Assembly: GCA_030280995.1 (NCBI GenBank)
Contig: JASXTE010000004.1
Location: forward strand, 13,279,501 to 13,343,500
DNA length: 64,000 bases
Direction of reading: 5' to 3'
From: Hemileia vastatrix
Lineage: Eukaryota > Basidiomycota > Pucciniomycetes > Pucciniales > Zaghouaniaceae
The translations under genes were made by a program, and so were the position numbers. Below the pieces are notes generated by a model, which saw only the letters and a program-made list of their open reading frames with translations, was not told the origin of the DNA and made no database searches. This document shows, in pieces, positions 53,701 to 64,000 of this stretch (the stretch's first letter is position 1; every line of letters begins with the position of its first letter).

Positions 53701-56700
53701 TTTAATTTTAATCTTACCCTTTTATTTATCCTTTAGCTTTTAAATATCAATTTTATTTTGGTAAAACTGATAACTTTCACATTTTTTTACATTTATTATA
53801 TTATATTATTAAGGTTGTAAAAGCATCCAGTGTACATTCATTACACATGTTTTTGCTATACTAAAAACATTAATAATATAATGGTGACTAAAAAATAATC
53901 AAATAATAAATATGGATGAAACAGAAAGATCAAATACCCATAGAAATTTTTAAAATGAATATAAGATTAACTGAAGAAGACTTGCACCCTAGCTACTCTC
54001 CATCATGAAAGTGTCCAGCACAATTTCAGCTGAGCTTGTGCTGGACACTTTTGGTTGCATGCAGTCATATGGGATAAATTTACTCAATGGAAGTTAAAAT
54101 GAATTTTTGTTCAATAATTGCACAAGAAGTAGCTTTATACTGCTATACTATCCTTCTGATTTTTTGGAAAACCTCAGGTGGACACTTTTATTAATTTTTA
54201 AAAAAAGAAAACATATTCCAAATCTAGAACTGGTGGTGCAAATTTGGTTTGAAAACTCAAATTATCTTTGATGGCAGAAATTTTATTTGAATGTTTAATT
54301 TCATATTTAATCACTTTTATTTTACTTTTTTATTCCTGTTTTTGCTTTCAAATATCAATTTATTTATTGTAAAACTAATAATTTTCATATTTTTTTTACT
54401 TTTATTTAATAAGATTATGAAAGATGTAGCATCTCCCAGTATGCATTTGGCTTACAAATTTTTTCAATACTAATAACATTAATATTATAATGGTGAAAAA
54501 CAATGAATCAAATCATAAATATGAATGACACAGAAAGATAATATACAAGTGGATTTGTTTATAAGGAATACCTGATGAACTGAAGAAGACCTGCACCCTA
54601 GATACTCACCATCATAAAATTGTCCAGCATAAGTTCGGCCGAACTTGTGCTGGACACTTTTGGTTGCATGCAGTCAGATGGGATAAATTTACTCTATGGA
54701 AATTAAAATTACATTTTGCTCAATCATTGCACAATAAGTAGTTTGATATTGCCAAAATGTCCTCCTGATGATTTTTCAAAACTCATCAGAACACTTTCTT
54801 TGGTTTAACAAAAAAGAAAATATAGTGCAAGTTTAGCCCTGATGGTGCACATTTGATCTAACACCTCTACTTGTTATTGATAGTGGGAATTTTCCTTAGA
54901 TTTTTTTTCTTATTTTATCCCTTTTATTTTACTTTTTTATTGCTCATATTGCTTTGGATATCAATTTTTAATTCTTAAAATAAATAATTTTCATACTCTT
55001 ATACCTTTATTTAATAATATATGATTAAAGGTGGAACACCACCTGGTATGCATTTTTCCCACAAGTTATTACTATAGTAATAACGTTAATAATATAATGA
55101 TGACAAAAAATTAATCAAATGGTAAATTTAAATGACACAGAAAGATCAAATTCCAGTGGAAATGTTTATAAGAAATCCCTTTTGAGTTTAAGAAGATTTG
55201 CTGTATGGCTACTCTCAATTATAAAAGTGTCCAGCACACTTTCGGCCAAACATGTGCTGGACACTTTTGGTTGCATGAAGTCATATGAGATAAATTCTCT
55301 CTATGGCAATAAAAATGATATTTCACTCAATTATTGAAGTAAAGAATGTTTAATATTGTAAAATTGTGCTGGAAACTTTTGGTCAGGTGCAGTCAGATGG
55401 GATCAATTCTCTCTATGGCAATGAAAAAAATTATTTGATAAGAAACTTCACTAGATGTAGTTTGATATAGCTGAATTATCCACCTAGAGTTCATCCAAAC
55501 CACAGGTACACAATTTTTTATCTATAAAAAACAATCAATTTAGTACAATTTATCCCTGATGGCTCTCATTTTCTTCAACATCCCTACTGGCCTTTGATAT
55601 TAGCAATAATACTTGGAGTTTGTTTTTCATATTTGATCCTTTTAAATTGATTTTTTATTCCTCATATTGCTTTTGGATATCAATTAATAATTTTTAAAAT
55701 AAATTATTTTAATATTTTTATACATTTTTTTAATAATATTATAAAAGGTGTAACATCACTCAGTATGCATTTGGAACACGATTTTTTGCTATACTTATAT
55801 AATTAATAATATAATTAAGACAAAAAATTAATCAAACAATATGTATGAGTGAGGCACAAAGATAAAATACCAGTAGACATGTTTGTAAGAAATACCAGAT
55901 GAACTGAAGAAAAATTCTACCCCAGCCGCTCTGCATCATAGAAGTGTCCATCACAAGTTTGGCCAAACTTGTGCTGGACACTTTTGGTCATGTGCAGTCA
56001 GGTAGGATCAATTTTCTGTATGGCAACAAAAAATTTTTTTTATCAAATTTCACTAGAAGTAGTTTGGTTTAGCTGAATCATCCACCTGCTGTTCTGCCCA
56101 ATATCAGGTGTATAATTTTTTATCTTGAAAGAAAAGGTCACTTATTACAATTAAGCCCTGATGGCTCCCATTTGCTTTAACACCTCTACTGGCTCTTGAT
56201 AGCAGGAATTTTACCAGTATTTTTTTCATATTTGAACTCTTTGACTTTTATTTTACTCTTTTATTCCTCTTTTTACTTTTAAATTTCTATTTAATTTTTG
56301 TAAAACTAATCCTTTCCATATTTATTTACATCTATTTTAAAAAATTATTGAAGGTATAACTTCACATGGTATGCATTTGGCACACAAGTTTTTGCTATAC
56401 TAATAACATTAATAATATAATGGTGATAAAATATTAATCGGATGATAAATATGAAAGATACAGACTGATCAAATACCAGTAGATATGTTTATGAGAAATA
56501 CAAGATGAAGGAACTGAAGAAAATTTCCACCCAAGCTACTCTCCATCATAAAAGTGTCCAGCACAAGTTCGGCCGAGCTTGTGCTGGACACTTTTAGTCA
56601 TGTGCAGTCAGATGGGATCAATTCTCTATATGGCAACAAAAACATTTTTTTATTAAACTTCACTACAAGTAGTTTTGTTTAGCTGAATCATCCACCTGTT

Positions 56701-58270
56701 GTTCTTCCCAACCTAAGGTGTATAATTTTTTATCTTTAAAAAAAAGGTCACTTATTACAATTTAGCCCTGATGGCTCCCATTTGTTTCAACACTTCTACT
56801 GGCTCTTGAGAGCAAGAATTTTACTAGTATTTTGTTTTTCATAATTGATCTCTTTGAGATTAATTTTACCTTTTTATCCCTCATATTGCTGTTGTATATC
56901 AATTTATTTTTTGTAAAACAAATCATTTTCATATTTTTTTACCTTTATTTAATAATATTATAAAAGGTGTAACATCACCCGGTATGCGTTGGGCACACGA
57001 GTTTTTGCTAAACTTATAATATTAATAATATAATGGTGACAATAAATTAATCAAATTATATATATGAGTGAGGCACAAAGATCAAGTACCAATGGACATG
57101 TTTATAAGAAATACCAGATTAACTGAAGAAAAATTCTACCCTAGCTACTCTCCGTCATAAATGTGTCCAGCACAAGTTCAGCCAAACTTGTGCTGGACAC
57201 TTTTTGTCACATGCAGTCTGGTGTGATCAATTCTCTCTCAATCATTGAACTAGAAGTTGTTTGATATGGCTAAATGGTTCTGCTGAAGTTTTTTTAAACC
57301 TCAGATTGGCACTTTTTTGTTTTTCAAAAAAGCAATTATAGTCCAAGTTTAGCCTCACTGGTGGACATTTGCCCTAACATGTCTACTTGCTCTTGATGGC
57401 ATTAATTTTATTTTAATTTTTTATTTCATATTTGATTCCTTTAATTTTACCTTTTTATCCCTCATATTGCTTTTGTATATCAATTTATTTTTTGTAAAAC
57501 AAATCATTTTCATATTTTTTTACCTTTATTTAATAATATTATAAAAGGTGTAACATCACCCGGTATGCGTTGGGCACACGAGTTTTTGCCATACTTATAA
57601 TATTAAAACATAATGGTGACAAAAAATCAATCAAATGATAAATATGAGTGAGGCACAAAGATCAAATACCAGTGGACATGTTTATAAGAAATACCAGATG
57701 AACTGAAGAAAAATTCCACCCTAGCTAACCTCCATCATAAAAGTGTCCAGCACAAGTTCGGCCAAACTTGTGCCAGACACTTTTTGTCACATGCAGTCTG
57801 ATGTGATCAATTCGCTCTATTGCAATGAAAATGAATTTTTCTTCAATAATTGCACTAGAAGTTGTTTGATATGGCAAAATTGTCATCCTGAAGTTTTGGT
57901 ATAGCTCCAGTGGATTTTTTTTTATTTTTACAAAAAAGAAATTATAGTCCAAGTTTAGTGCCACTGGTGGGCGTTCACCCCATCATGTCTACTTGCTCTT
58001 GATGGGAGGAATTTCACTTTAATTTTTTATTTCATATTTGATCCCTTTAATTTTACCTTTTTATCCCTCATATTGCTTTTGGATATCAATTTATTTTTTG
58101 TAAAACAAATCATTTTCATATTTTTTTACCTTTATTTAATAATATTATAAAAGGTGTAACATCACCCGGTATGCGTTGGGCACACGAGTTTTTGCTATAC
58201 TTATAATATTAATAGCATAATGGTGACAAAAATCCATCAAATGATAAATATGAGTGAGGCACAAAGGTCA
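50780..58270. repeat. tandem array of about 608-bp units with 38-bp palindromes
   Basis: Ten clear units have palindromes starting at 52188, 52794, 53399, 54011, 54620, 55227, 55944, 56554, 57163 and 57743. Spacing is 605-612 bp except 717 after 55227 and 580 for the last. The palindrome is GTGTCCAGCACAAGTTCGG followed by its complement. Each unit also has CTGAAGAA(G/A)A upstream, CAGTCAGATGGGATCAATTC downstream, and CACAAGTTTTTGCTATACT further on. Degenerate units occur at about 50792, 51104 and 51569. No unit has a conserved frame. Confidence 0.9.
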
Positions 58271-58860
58271 AATTCCAATTAATCAATAGTTCTTTTTAAT
58301 ATTATAAATTTTTTGATTAAATAAAATGGTAATAATGAATTATATTTTTCATCCACAATTCCACTCTAATGATTCCCACTGCACAAAAAGGGTTCACTTG
58401 GTCCTTTCTTTACTGCTTGTGCATATATTTTATTGCCCACAGTACTACAATTTCTTGTAGTGATTATCCCACATCTGATTCAGGAATATTTTTAAACAAT
58501 ATAAGTTTTTTTTACAAAAGACCTTATCATATCCAATATCCCACAAAAAATACAACCTGTTTTTGTATTAAAGCCCGTTAATTATTAAGAAATTGTTAAA
58601 ATAATTAGATTAGACCCTGGCACAGCTAGATCCATACCAACCGACCTAAAGTCTTTTCAATATTGAGAACAATTAAATAAAATTATGATATCATACTAAA
58701 TTATGGGCACCAACCATAATTCAGTACTTCTCATTTGCTCTGCTACAAAATGAGTGCATGTAGCATTTTTCTAACGTTGGACTGTTTTTCTTCCTTCCCT
58801 CACACCTTTAGTCCAGAGTGAAAATTTAGTATGAGTTTTGGTCAAAATGGTTTGCCAGTG
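58271..58860. other. unique stretch in the CACTA-like element
   Basis: AT-rich, with no repeat unit and no credible gene. The 70-codon frame at 58369 has no recognisable features. Confidence 0.5.
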
Positions 58861-59290
58861 TTATCTGTATGCAATATGAATTCATATTGCATATTTCTAT
58901 TTATGCATAAAATATACTCGTTAAGCATCATTTTTTTGCATTTTTCAATCATTATGCATATTTATGCATATTCATATGCATATTCATTATACAGATTTAT
59001 ATGCATATTAATATATTTTATTCATATACATATATGCACCTTTTTTTTGCATATTCAATATGCATATCTTTAATGCATATTCAATATGCATATTTTTATG
59101 CATATTTTATGCATAGTCAATATGCATATTTTTTATGCATAATCACTATGCATATTTTTTATGCATATTTTTATGCATATTTATTCTTCATAGTCATTAT
59201 GCATACACTTTGGATAGGCATTTCACATCAATTTTTAGCATGCAATAAGTATCCACCATGCAAATTCAAATGCATATGCATCTATATCAT
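58860..59290. repeat. ATGCATAT-rich low-complexity segment
   Basis: The self-complementary word ATGCAT recurs about two dozen times with T-rich spacers of irregular length, densest at 58950-59210. Spurious Tyr/Phe/His-rich frames result. Confidence 0.75.
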
Positions 59291-59586
59291 ACACGCAACA
59301 TATATTCAAGTTTAATATTTGAATATTAAGGTATGCTAAGTGATGTTGTTCAACCTTTTGCCAAACCTGAGATTAACTGATGTTCAATGTGGTTCTTAAG
59401 CTCTGCTCAAGGAGGGATTGTTCTGGATTCAATCTGTGACAGTTTATTTTTTCAATGTTTTTTCATCAGATTTAAAAACATCTTTCTGACAGTTTCAGGA
59501 TGGTTTCCCAACAGTTTCCTGACAAATTCCTGATAGTTTCAAATAGAGGGAACTGCTAGCAGTTCACCCCCAGATTTCCTGTGGTG

Positions 59587-62500
59587 TATCCATCTTCAAT
59601 TGACAGTTTACCTTTTTCTAACACATTTTTATACTTTGGAGGCAAGGTTTTAATTAATGCACTCATGGAGGCATTAATTGGATCATTTAAAATGGTAGAT
59701 AATTTAGTCAAATCTTCATCAGATGAATAATTTTCCAATATAGTTTCCATAAACTCTTCCTCTAAATCCACTATATAAATCCCAAATATATGTATAACCT
59801 CATTTTCAGGTACATAAGCTGGGTAGTCAGCATCATTTGGCAAAAGGCTTCTGGATAATAAATTTCCATTAGAATGCAATGTTCCTGCTCTATGAGTGAT
59901 TGTCATTCTTCCTCTGTACTCTTGTACAGCTAGTTTTCATCTAAACATGTACCTATTAGGTGTTTTCATGTTTAGTAATGATTTAACTGCACTTAAATCT
60001 GTTATTGACTCAAAATTCTGGTCTTCCAGATAGTAATGAAGTTTCTCCAAGGCCCACACAATGGCTAAACATTCCAGTTGGGTGGAACCATATCTTAATT
60101 CTGTCTTCCTTAAGGTTCTTGATATATAACAGATAACTACTTCAGATAATTTTCCATTTATTATCTGTTTTTGCTGTAAGGCAGAACCTAACCCTATGAA
60201 GCCTGCATCAGTGTACAAGATAAAAGGTAGGTTAAAATATGGCAGTCCCAGTATTGGAGCTTACATTAAAAACTCCTTCAATTTATCAAAGGCGTGTTGT
60301 CTTTCATTATTCCAAATAAAAGCTTCATTTTTCCTGATTTATGTTGTTAAAGGGGCTGCAATTAATGGGTAGTTTTTTATATACTGCCTATAATATCCAC
60401 ACATACCTAAAAAACTTTAAACATCCTTCACATTCTTAGGTATACAAATATTTTTTATTGCTTCCACTTTGTTCTGGTCAACACAAATTCGAAATCCAGA
60501 TACAACTTGTCCTAGTACTTTCAAGGATTGAAACCCAAACTTACATTTTTTCAATGAAATTGTCATATTAATTTCATCCATCTTTTGAAATACTCTTTTC
60601 AGGTGATTCAAATGTTCATTATATGTTTTTGAGAAAACTATGATGTCATCAATATAAACTAAAAGCCATCCTTCAATCATTTCCTGATGAAAAATACTAT
60701 CCATCAATTTTTGGAAGACTGAAGGCACATTTTTTGGCTTAAAAGGAATTCTCACATATTTATATATCCCCATGTGTGTGGTTATGAGTAAAAAATTCTG
60801 AGGATTCTTTTCCACAGGAATATGGTGGTAACCTTTGTTTCCATCCAGACAGGAAATATATTTTGCTCCTTGTAAGGTAGTATGGATAGAAGCTATCCTT
60901 GGTAGAGGATAAATATAATTCACAGTGAATGTATTCAGAGCTCTGTAATCACCACATAAACTTGCCTTATCTTTTTCATAAGGGATAAAAACTGGTTAAA
61001 TAACACAATAATTAGGTGTTGTGTCCACTTTTTAAACAACACCCATTTCTAACAACATTTTAATGTTTTCTTCAATGTCTTTCCTTTTTACAGGAGAAGC
61101 TGGATAAGGTTTCATTTTCAAGCTGCCAGGAATATTCTCCAGATCACAACTTAAAGAGATTTTCAGCTCATGGTCCTTAACCAATCCTAGTTCATTTGAA
61201 CCATGAGCAAATGCCATAGGATAAGATTTTATCAATCTCAAAATATTGGTTTCTTCAATTTTTGAGAGTTGAGGACTGAAAGAGGCATTTTGGATTTAAT
61301 TTTCCGATTCTACCACTTCATAGGTGGTTCTTCCACATTGCAGTTGTTCTTCTTTAGGAGAAATGGAATAAACTGAATTTTAAGAGCAAATCTTGAATTT
61401 TCTTTTCCCATTTACGCCTATAGTGAAGCAACTATTTGAAGGATCTATTTTGATGCCAAATTTTGTCAATAAGTCATTTCCAATAATAAACCAATCACTA
61501 CAATTATTATTATCCATTACCACAAATTCACACACTGCTCTTACATATCCATTATGATATTTAAAGAATAAAGCAGTTTTGTATTTTCCAACTGGATTTA
61601 AAACTGAAGCAAAACCCCTCCAGTTCTTTGTCTGTACAGGTTCTAGTTTTTCCTTATACTCACTATCTAGTTTCATTAAAGTATTAATAGAAACTACACT
61701 ACCTGAAGCCCCAGTGTCAAGAATGGCATTCATTTCTTTTCCACATATAATAACAGGCGCTCTAACAGGTGTTATTTTGTAAGTATCATGAAATAAATCT
61801 TTGATAATTTCAGCTTCTTCAATGGAAGTTAAAGATGTATCTGTATGAGGTATTGCATCATTTAGGAACATAATATCTTGTTCTAATACATATATCTCAT
61901 TTTCATCATCACCGTAAAAAATGTTACTTTTACAATCCTCACTAGAGTCCTCCTTTTCATCTTCGTGATTACTTTTTTCAGAATCTTGTGAGTTTTCAAT
62001 AACATTTATTCTTTTCTTACAAGTATGACCTTTAGCCCAAGGTTCATTACTTTTGTAGCAAGTGTTATTTTCTTGTCTCTTAGGGACAAGGGGAGCTGAA
62101 GGTTTTTTCTTCTCCACTGGTAACTTATTTGTAGTAGGTTTAACTATCTCAACACTTTTCTTGTAATTATTATACTTGGCTTCATATTTGTGGTTCAATA
62201 ATATTTCATTGCATATATTAATAAACACAGAAGTATCTCTGATAGTTTCAGTTCTAGCTACAATAATGTCTCTGACTGATATAGGCAATTTATATATTAT
62301 TTTTTCTTTCCACTCATCATAATCCATTTTTGGATCCATGGCTTTCATGATTTTTATTAAATTCATTAAAAATACCATGGGTTTTTCTCAAGAATTTGGA
62401 TTATATCTGGCTTTCTCATACAATCTTTGTTGAGTGATTCTAAATTTTGGGCCACCAAATTGCCTTTCAATTAGTGCCTTTCATTCATTCCAGGAGTAGT

Positions 62501-63559
62501 TAATTCCCTCACTCAAAACAGATTCAAACCATAATAAGGCCACATCTGTAAATAAATATATCAATTTTGATTTAATTTCTTCATCAGGTAATTTGTATGA
62601 AAATTTTAAGTTATTAATTCTCTGAATGAATTGCTTCCAATCAGATTTTGAATCCCTTTCAAAAGAAGGGTACTGATCTAACTTAGGCCAGCTCTTTTGG
62701 TTAGTTTTTACTTCCCTAACCTGAGGAATATTAACTAATTCACTTACTTTAGAAAGATTATCATTTATTTCATCCTTTACTGATTTTATATTCTCAGAGC
62801 CCATGACACTATGTTCATGTTCAATCATTGGTTTATCATCTGAGTGTTTCATAAAAACTGGTACTCTTTCTACATAAGAGGTATTATCTTTTACTTTATC
62901 AGTATTTTTCAAACTGTTAGATACTTCAATTTCTACTTTTTGTAACCTATTTTTTATTAAAATAAGGTATCATTCACATTTGAAAAAGACAATTTTACAC
63001 ATCCCTCTATGGTAGCCATAATATTCTGAGAATGTTCCAATTTATTTTCTAAATTTTTAATCTCAGAGTTTAATATTTTGTTTTCATTGATTAATTCATA
63101 ATTTGAATTCTCAATAATTTTTAAACTATTAGCTGTTGTAATCAATGATTGTGTGAGGTTTAATTATAAACTTTCTGTATTATTGTTTGACTCTCTAGAG
63201 AATTCTTCCAATTTTTCAATTTTTAATAATAATTTACTAATTATTTTTGACTCCATTGGATTTTATTTTAGAAAATATTCAATTTTTTCTGTGTCCAATT
63301 CAGAAGACTCATCATCAGGTTCAAGATTTAATTCATTTGGTTCTGTTTTTATATTAATAGCATTATCCTGGTGGTCAATAAAACTATGTACATTGTCATC
63401 ATTTAAAGACAAGTTTAACATGTTATTTTCAAATGAATAATTTTTTAAATCCTTATCAATTATATCCATTAACTCTCTATCAATTTCATTACGTATAAGT
63501 AATTCATTTTTAGGATTATATAATTGATCCTGGGAAGATGGATGACTTACCAAGGTCAT
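59587..63559 (-). pseudogene. Ty3-3 Gag-Pol, 5' part: Gag to RNase H
   Basis: Starts at ATG 63559, overlapping the ORF1 stop, and runs in pieces. Gag coil is at 63559-62957, Gag core at 62912-62481 and a zinc knuckle with its second Cys changed to Ser (CYKSNEPW) near 62050. Protease DTGASGS is near 61715, RT with YIDD in the fragment 60923-60417, and RNase H YTDAGF just inside 60218. The linker to integrase (59906-59590) is interrupted by the CACTA-like element. Many stops and small shifts. Confidence 0.85.
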
Positions 63560-64000
63560 ATTCCATTTCCCCTGCCTCTCCTTGGCCTTCCCCTGTAAGG
63601 GTGACTACTGGAGCCTTGCTGTTGAGTTTTGTTTTATTTTTGGGCGTAATCATCCCACTTCTATTTGCTTACAGTAATTTCTTGGTCGTCCTCTTGGGCT
63701 GGAGGTGTTGCTATGGCACTGTTGGGTGCCACTGTTGGTGGTTGAGCTTTTATTTCTACTAGAGCTTGATTGACTTCTATGAAACCCTGAGCTGCTTTTT
63801 TCTCCAGATTGTTTATCTGGTCCACTATATTGTTGACTCATATTGTCAAGGTGTTCAGTAGAGTGAATAGAGAGTGAATTTGTTCTTGTAAGGTATTTCT
63901 TGTTTTCTTTATTGATACCTATTTTAATAGGTTTTCCCTTTCCTCCAGAGACATTTGTGGAGTGTTGCTGTTTGTGGGGGAATCCTGGCCCTGCATTTGA
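63547..64000 (-). pseudogene. ORF1 remnant of Ty3-3
   Basis: Read on the minus strand from the window edge: MSLEERENLLK, LQEQIHSLFTLLNTL, NNLEKKAAQGFIEVNQAL, then KWDDY, SSSHPYRGRPRRGRG and PW-stop (TAA 63549-63547). These align in order with ORF1 of Ty3-1 (MSIEENEALLKK, QQMNQALSELK, KWDW, HTYKG). Several in-frame stops show decay, including a TAG at 63663-63661 in the same place as the TAG at 8517-8519 of Ty3-1. It continues past the window end, so exon 1 and the intron are not visible. Confidence 0.6.

Larger units (their letters stand above)
50194..59586. mobile_element. CACTA-like DNA transposon with satellite-like interior
   Basis: Inserted between the RNase H and integrase regions of Ty3-3. 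Both ends begin CACCA on their outward strands and match for about 43 bp with about six differences, including a G run and (A/G)TTGCTAGCAA or CTGCTAGCAG. The 3-bp duplication TAT flanks it (50191-50193 and 59587-59589), and joining the flanks restores the Ty3 sequence. No transposase frame is present in 9.4 kb. The interior is a tandem array (about 50.8-58.3 kb), a unique stretch and an ATGCAT-rich segment. Element A (1955-16512) has the same terminus type. Confidence 0.85.
48649..64000 (-). mobile_element. Ty3/gypsy retrotransposon Ty3-3 (decayed, split, cut by window edge)
   Basis: Third copy of the same family, on the minus strand. The 5' part is at 64000-59590 and the 3' part at 50193-48649, separated by the CACTA-like element at 50194-59586. 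The Pol proteins read closely like those of Ty3-1, but stops and frameshifts occur throughout. The 5' LTR lies beyond the window. Confidence 0.85.

Noticed and set aside
50780..58270. Possible CRISPR-like or coding repeat array
   Set aside because: Units are about 608 bp with no spacer logic, and no frame is conserved between units. It is a satellite-like tandem repeat in a eukaryotic transposon.
59001..59315. 104-codon ORF with repeated YAY-type motifs
   Set aside because: Produced by the ATGCAT repeats; irregular spacing and no other copy.
1..64000. RIP-type (C to T) mutation as the cause of Ty3-1 stops
   Set aside because: Of the lesions examined, one is G to A (9707), while others look like A to T (10149), C to A (11475) and an insertion. 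There is no consistent transition bias by eye.

Overview
The window is strongly AT-rich eukaryotic DNA made almost entirely of transposable elements, many nested inside one another, with one credible host gene. Four features point to a filamentous fungus with a large, repeat-swollen genome: chromodomain-bearing Ty3/gypsy elements, 55-95 nt introns with GTAAGT/GTATGT donors and CTAAC branch sites, Ty1/copia and Tad-like LINE debris, and very high AT content. A rust (Pucciniales) fits best. That is inference from family resemblance; no species marker is present.

Layout. 1-1,950: gene-free, T-rich. 1,955-16,512: a CACTA-like DNA element (TSD ATA) carrying a degenerate Ty3 element (Ty3-1, 5,343-15,264, TSD ATACC), which itself holds an LTR-like insertion in its first gene. 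16.5-26.2 kb: small inverted-repeat elements, a second TIR element (about 18,660-23,279), and a TA-flanked MITE (23,389-24,860) split by a 5'-truncated LINE with its own 12-bp duplication. 26.2-28.2 kb: a GC-richer stretch with three TGACGT sites, then a two-exon host gene of unknown function. 28.5-31.75 kb: a cluster of foldback elements. 31.74-35.8 kb: a decayed Ty1/copia on the minus strand. 35.85-38.0 kb: two unrelated coding remnants and two short hairpins. 38,662-47,830: an intact, young Ty3 element (Ty3-2, TSD GAAAC, LTRs about 1% apart). About 48.6 kb to the window end: a third, decayed Ty3 copy (Ty3-3) on the minus strand, split by a 9.4-kb CACTA-like element (50,194-59,586, TSD TAT) whose interior is a tandem array of about 608-bp units, each with a 38-bp palindrome.

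The observation most worth following is how the Ty3 family is expressed. Comparing the copies shows a small first gene (ORF1) in a different frame from Gag-Pol (ORF2). In Ty3-1 and Ty3-2 it starts in a short first exon, followed by a 55- or 64-nt intron with near-ideal fungal splice and branch signals at equivalent positions. In all three copies the ORF1 stop codon overlaps the ORF2 start region (ATGGTAA in two copies, ATGACCTTGGTAA in the third). This suggests spliced ORF1 expression coupled to stop-start reinitiation for Gag-Pol. In Ty3-2, unspliced RNA would instead read through as one 2,055-residue fusion.

Limits: everything comes from reading and comparing the sequence by eye. Percent identities are rough, and family names for DNA elements rest on termini and target-site duplications because no transposase gene was found.
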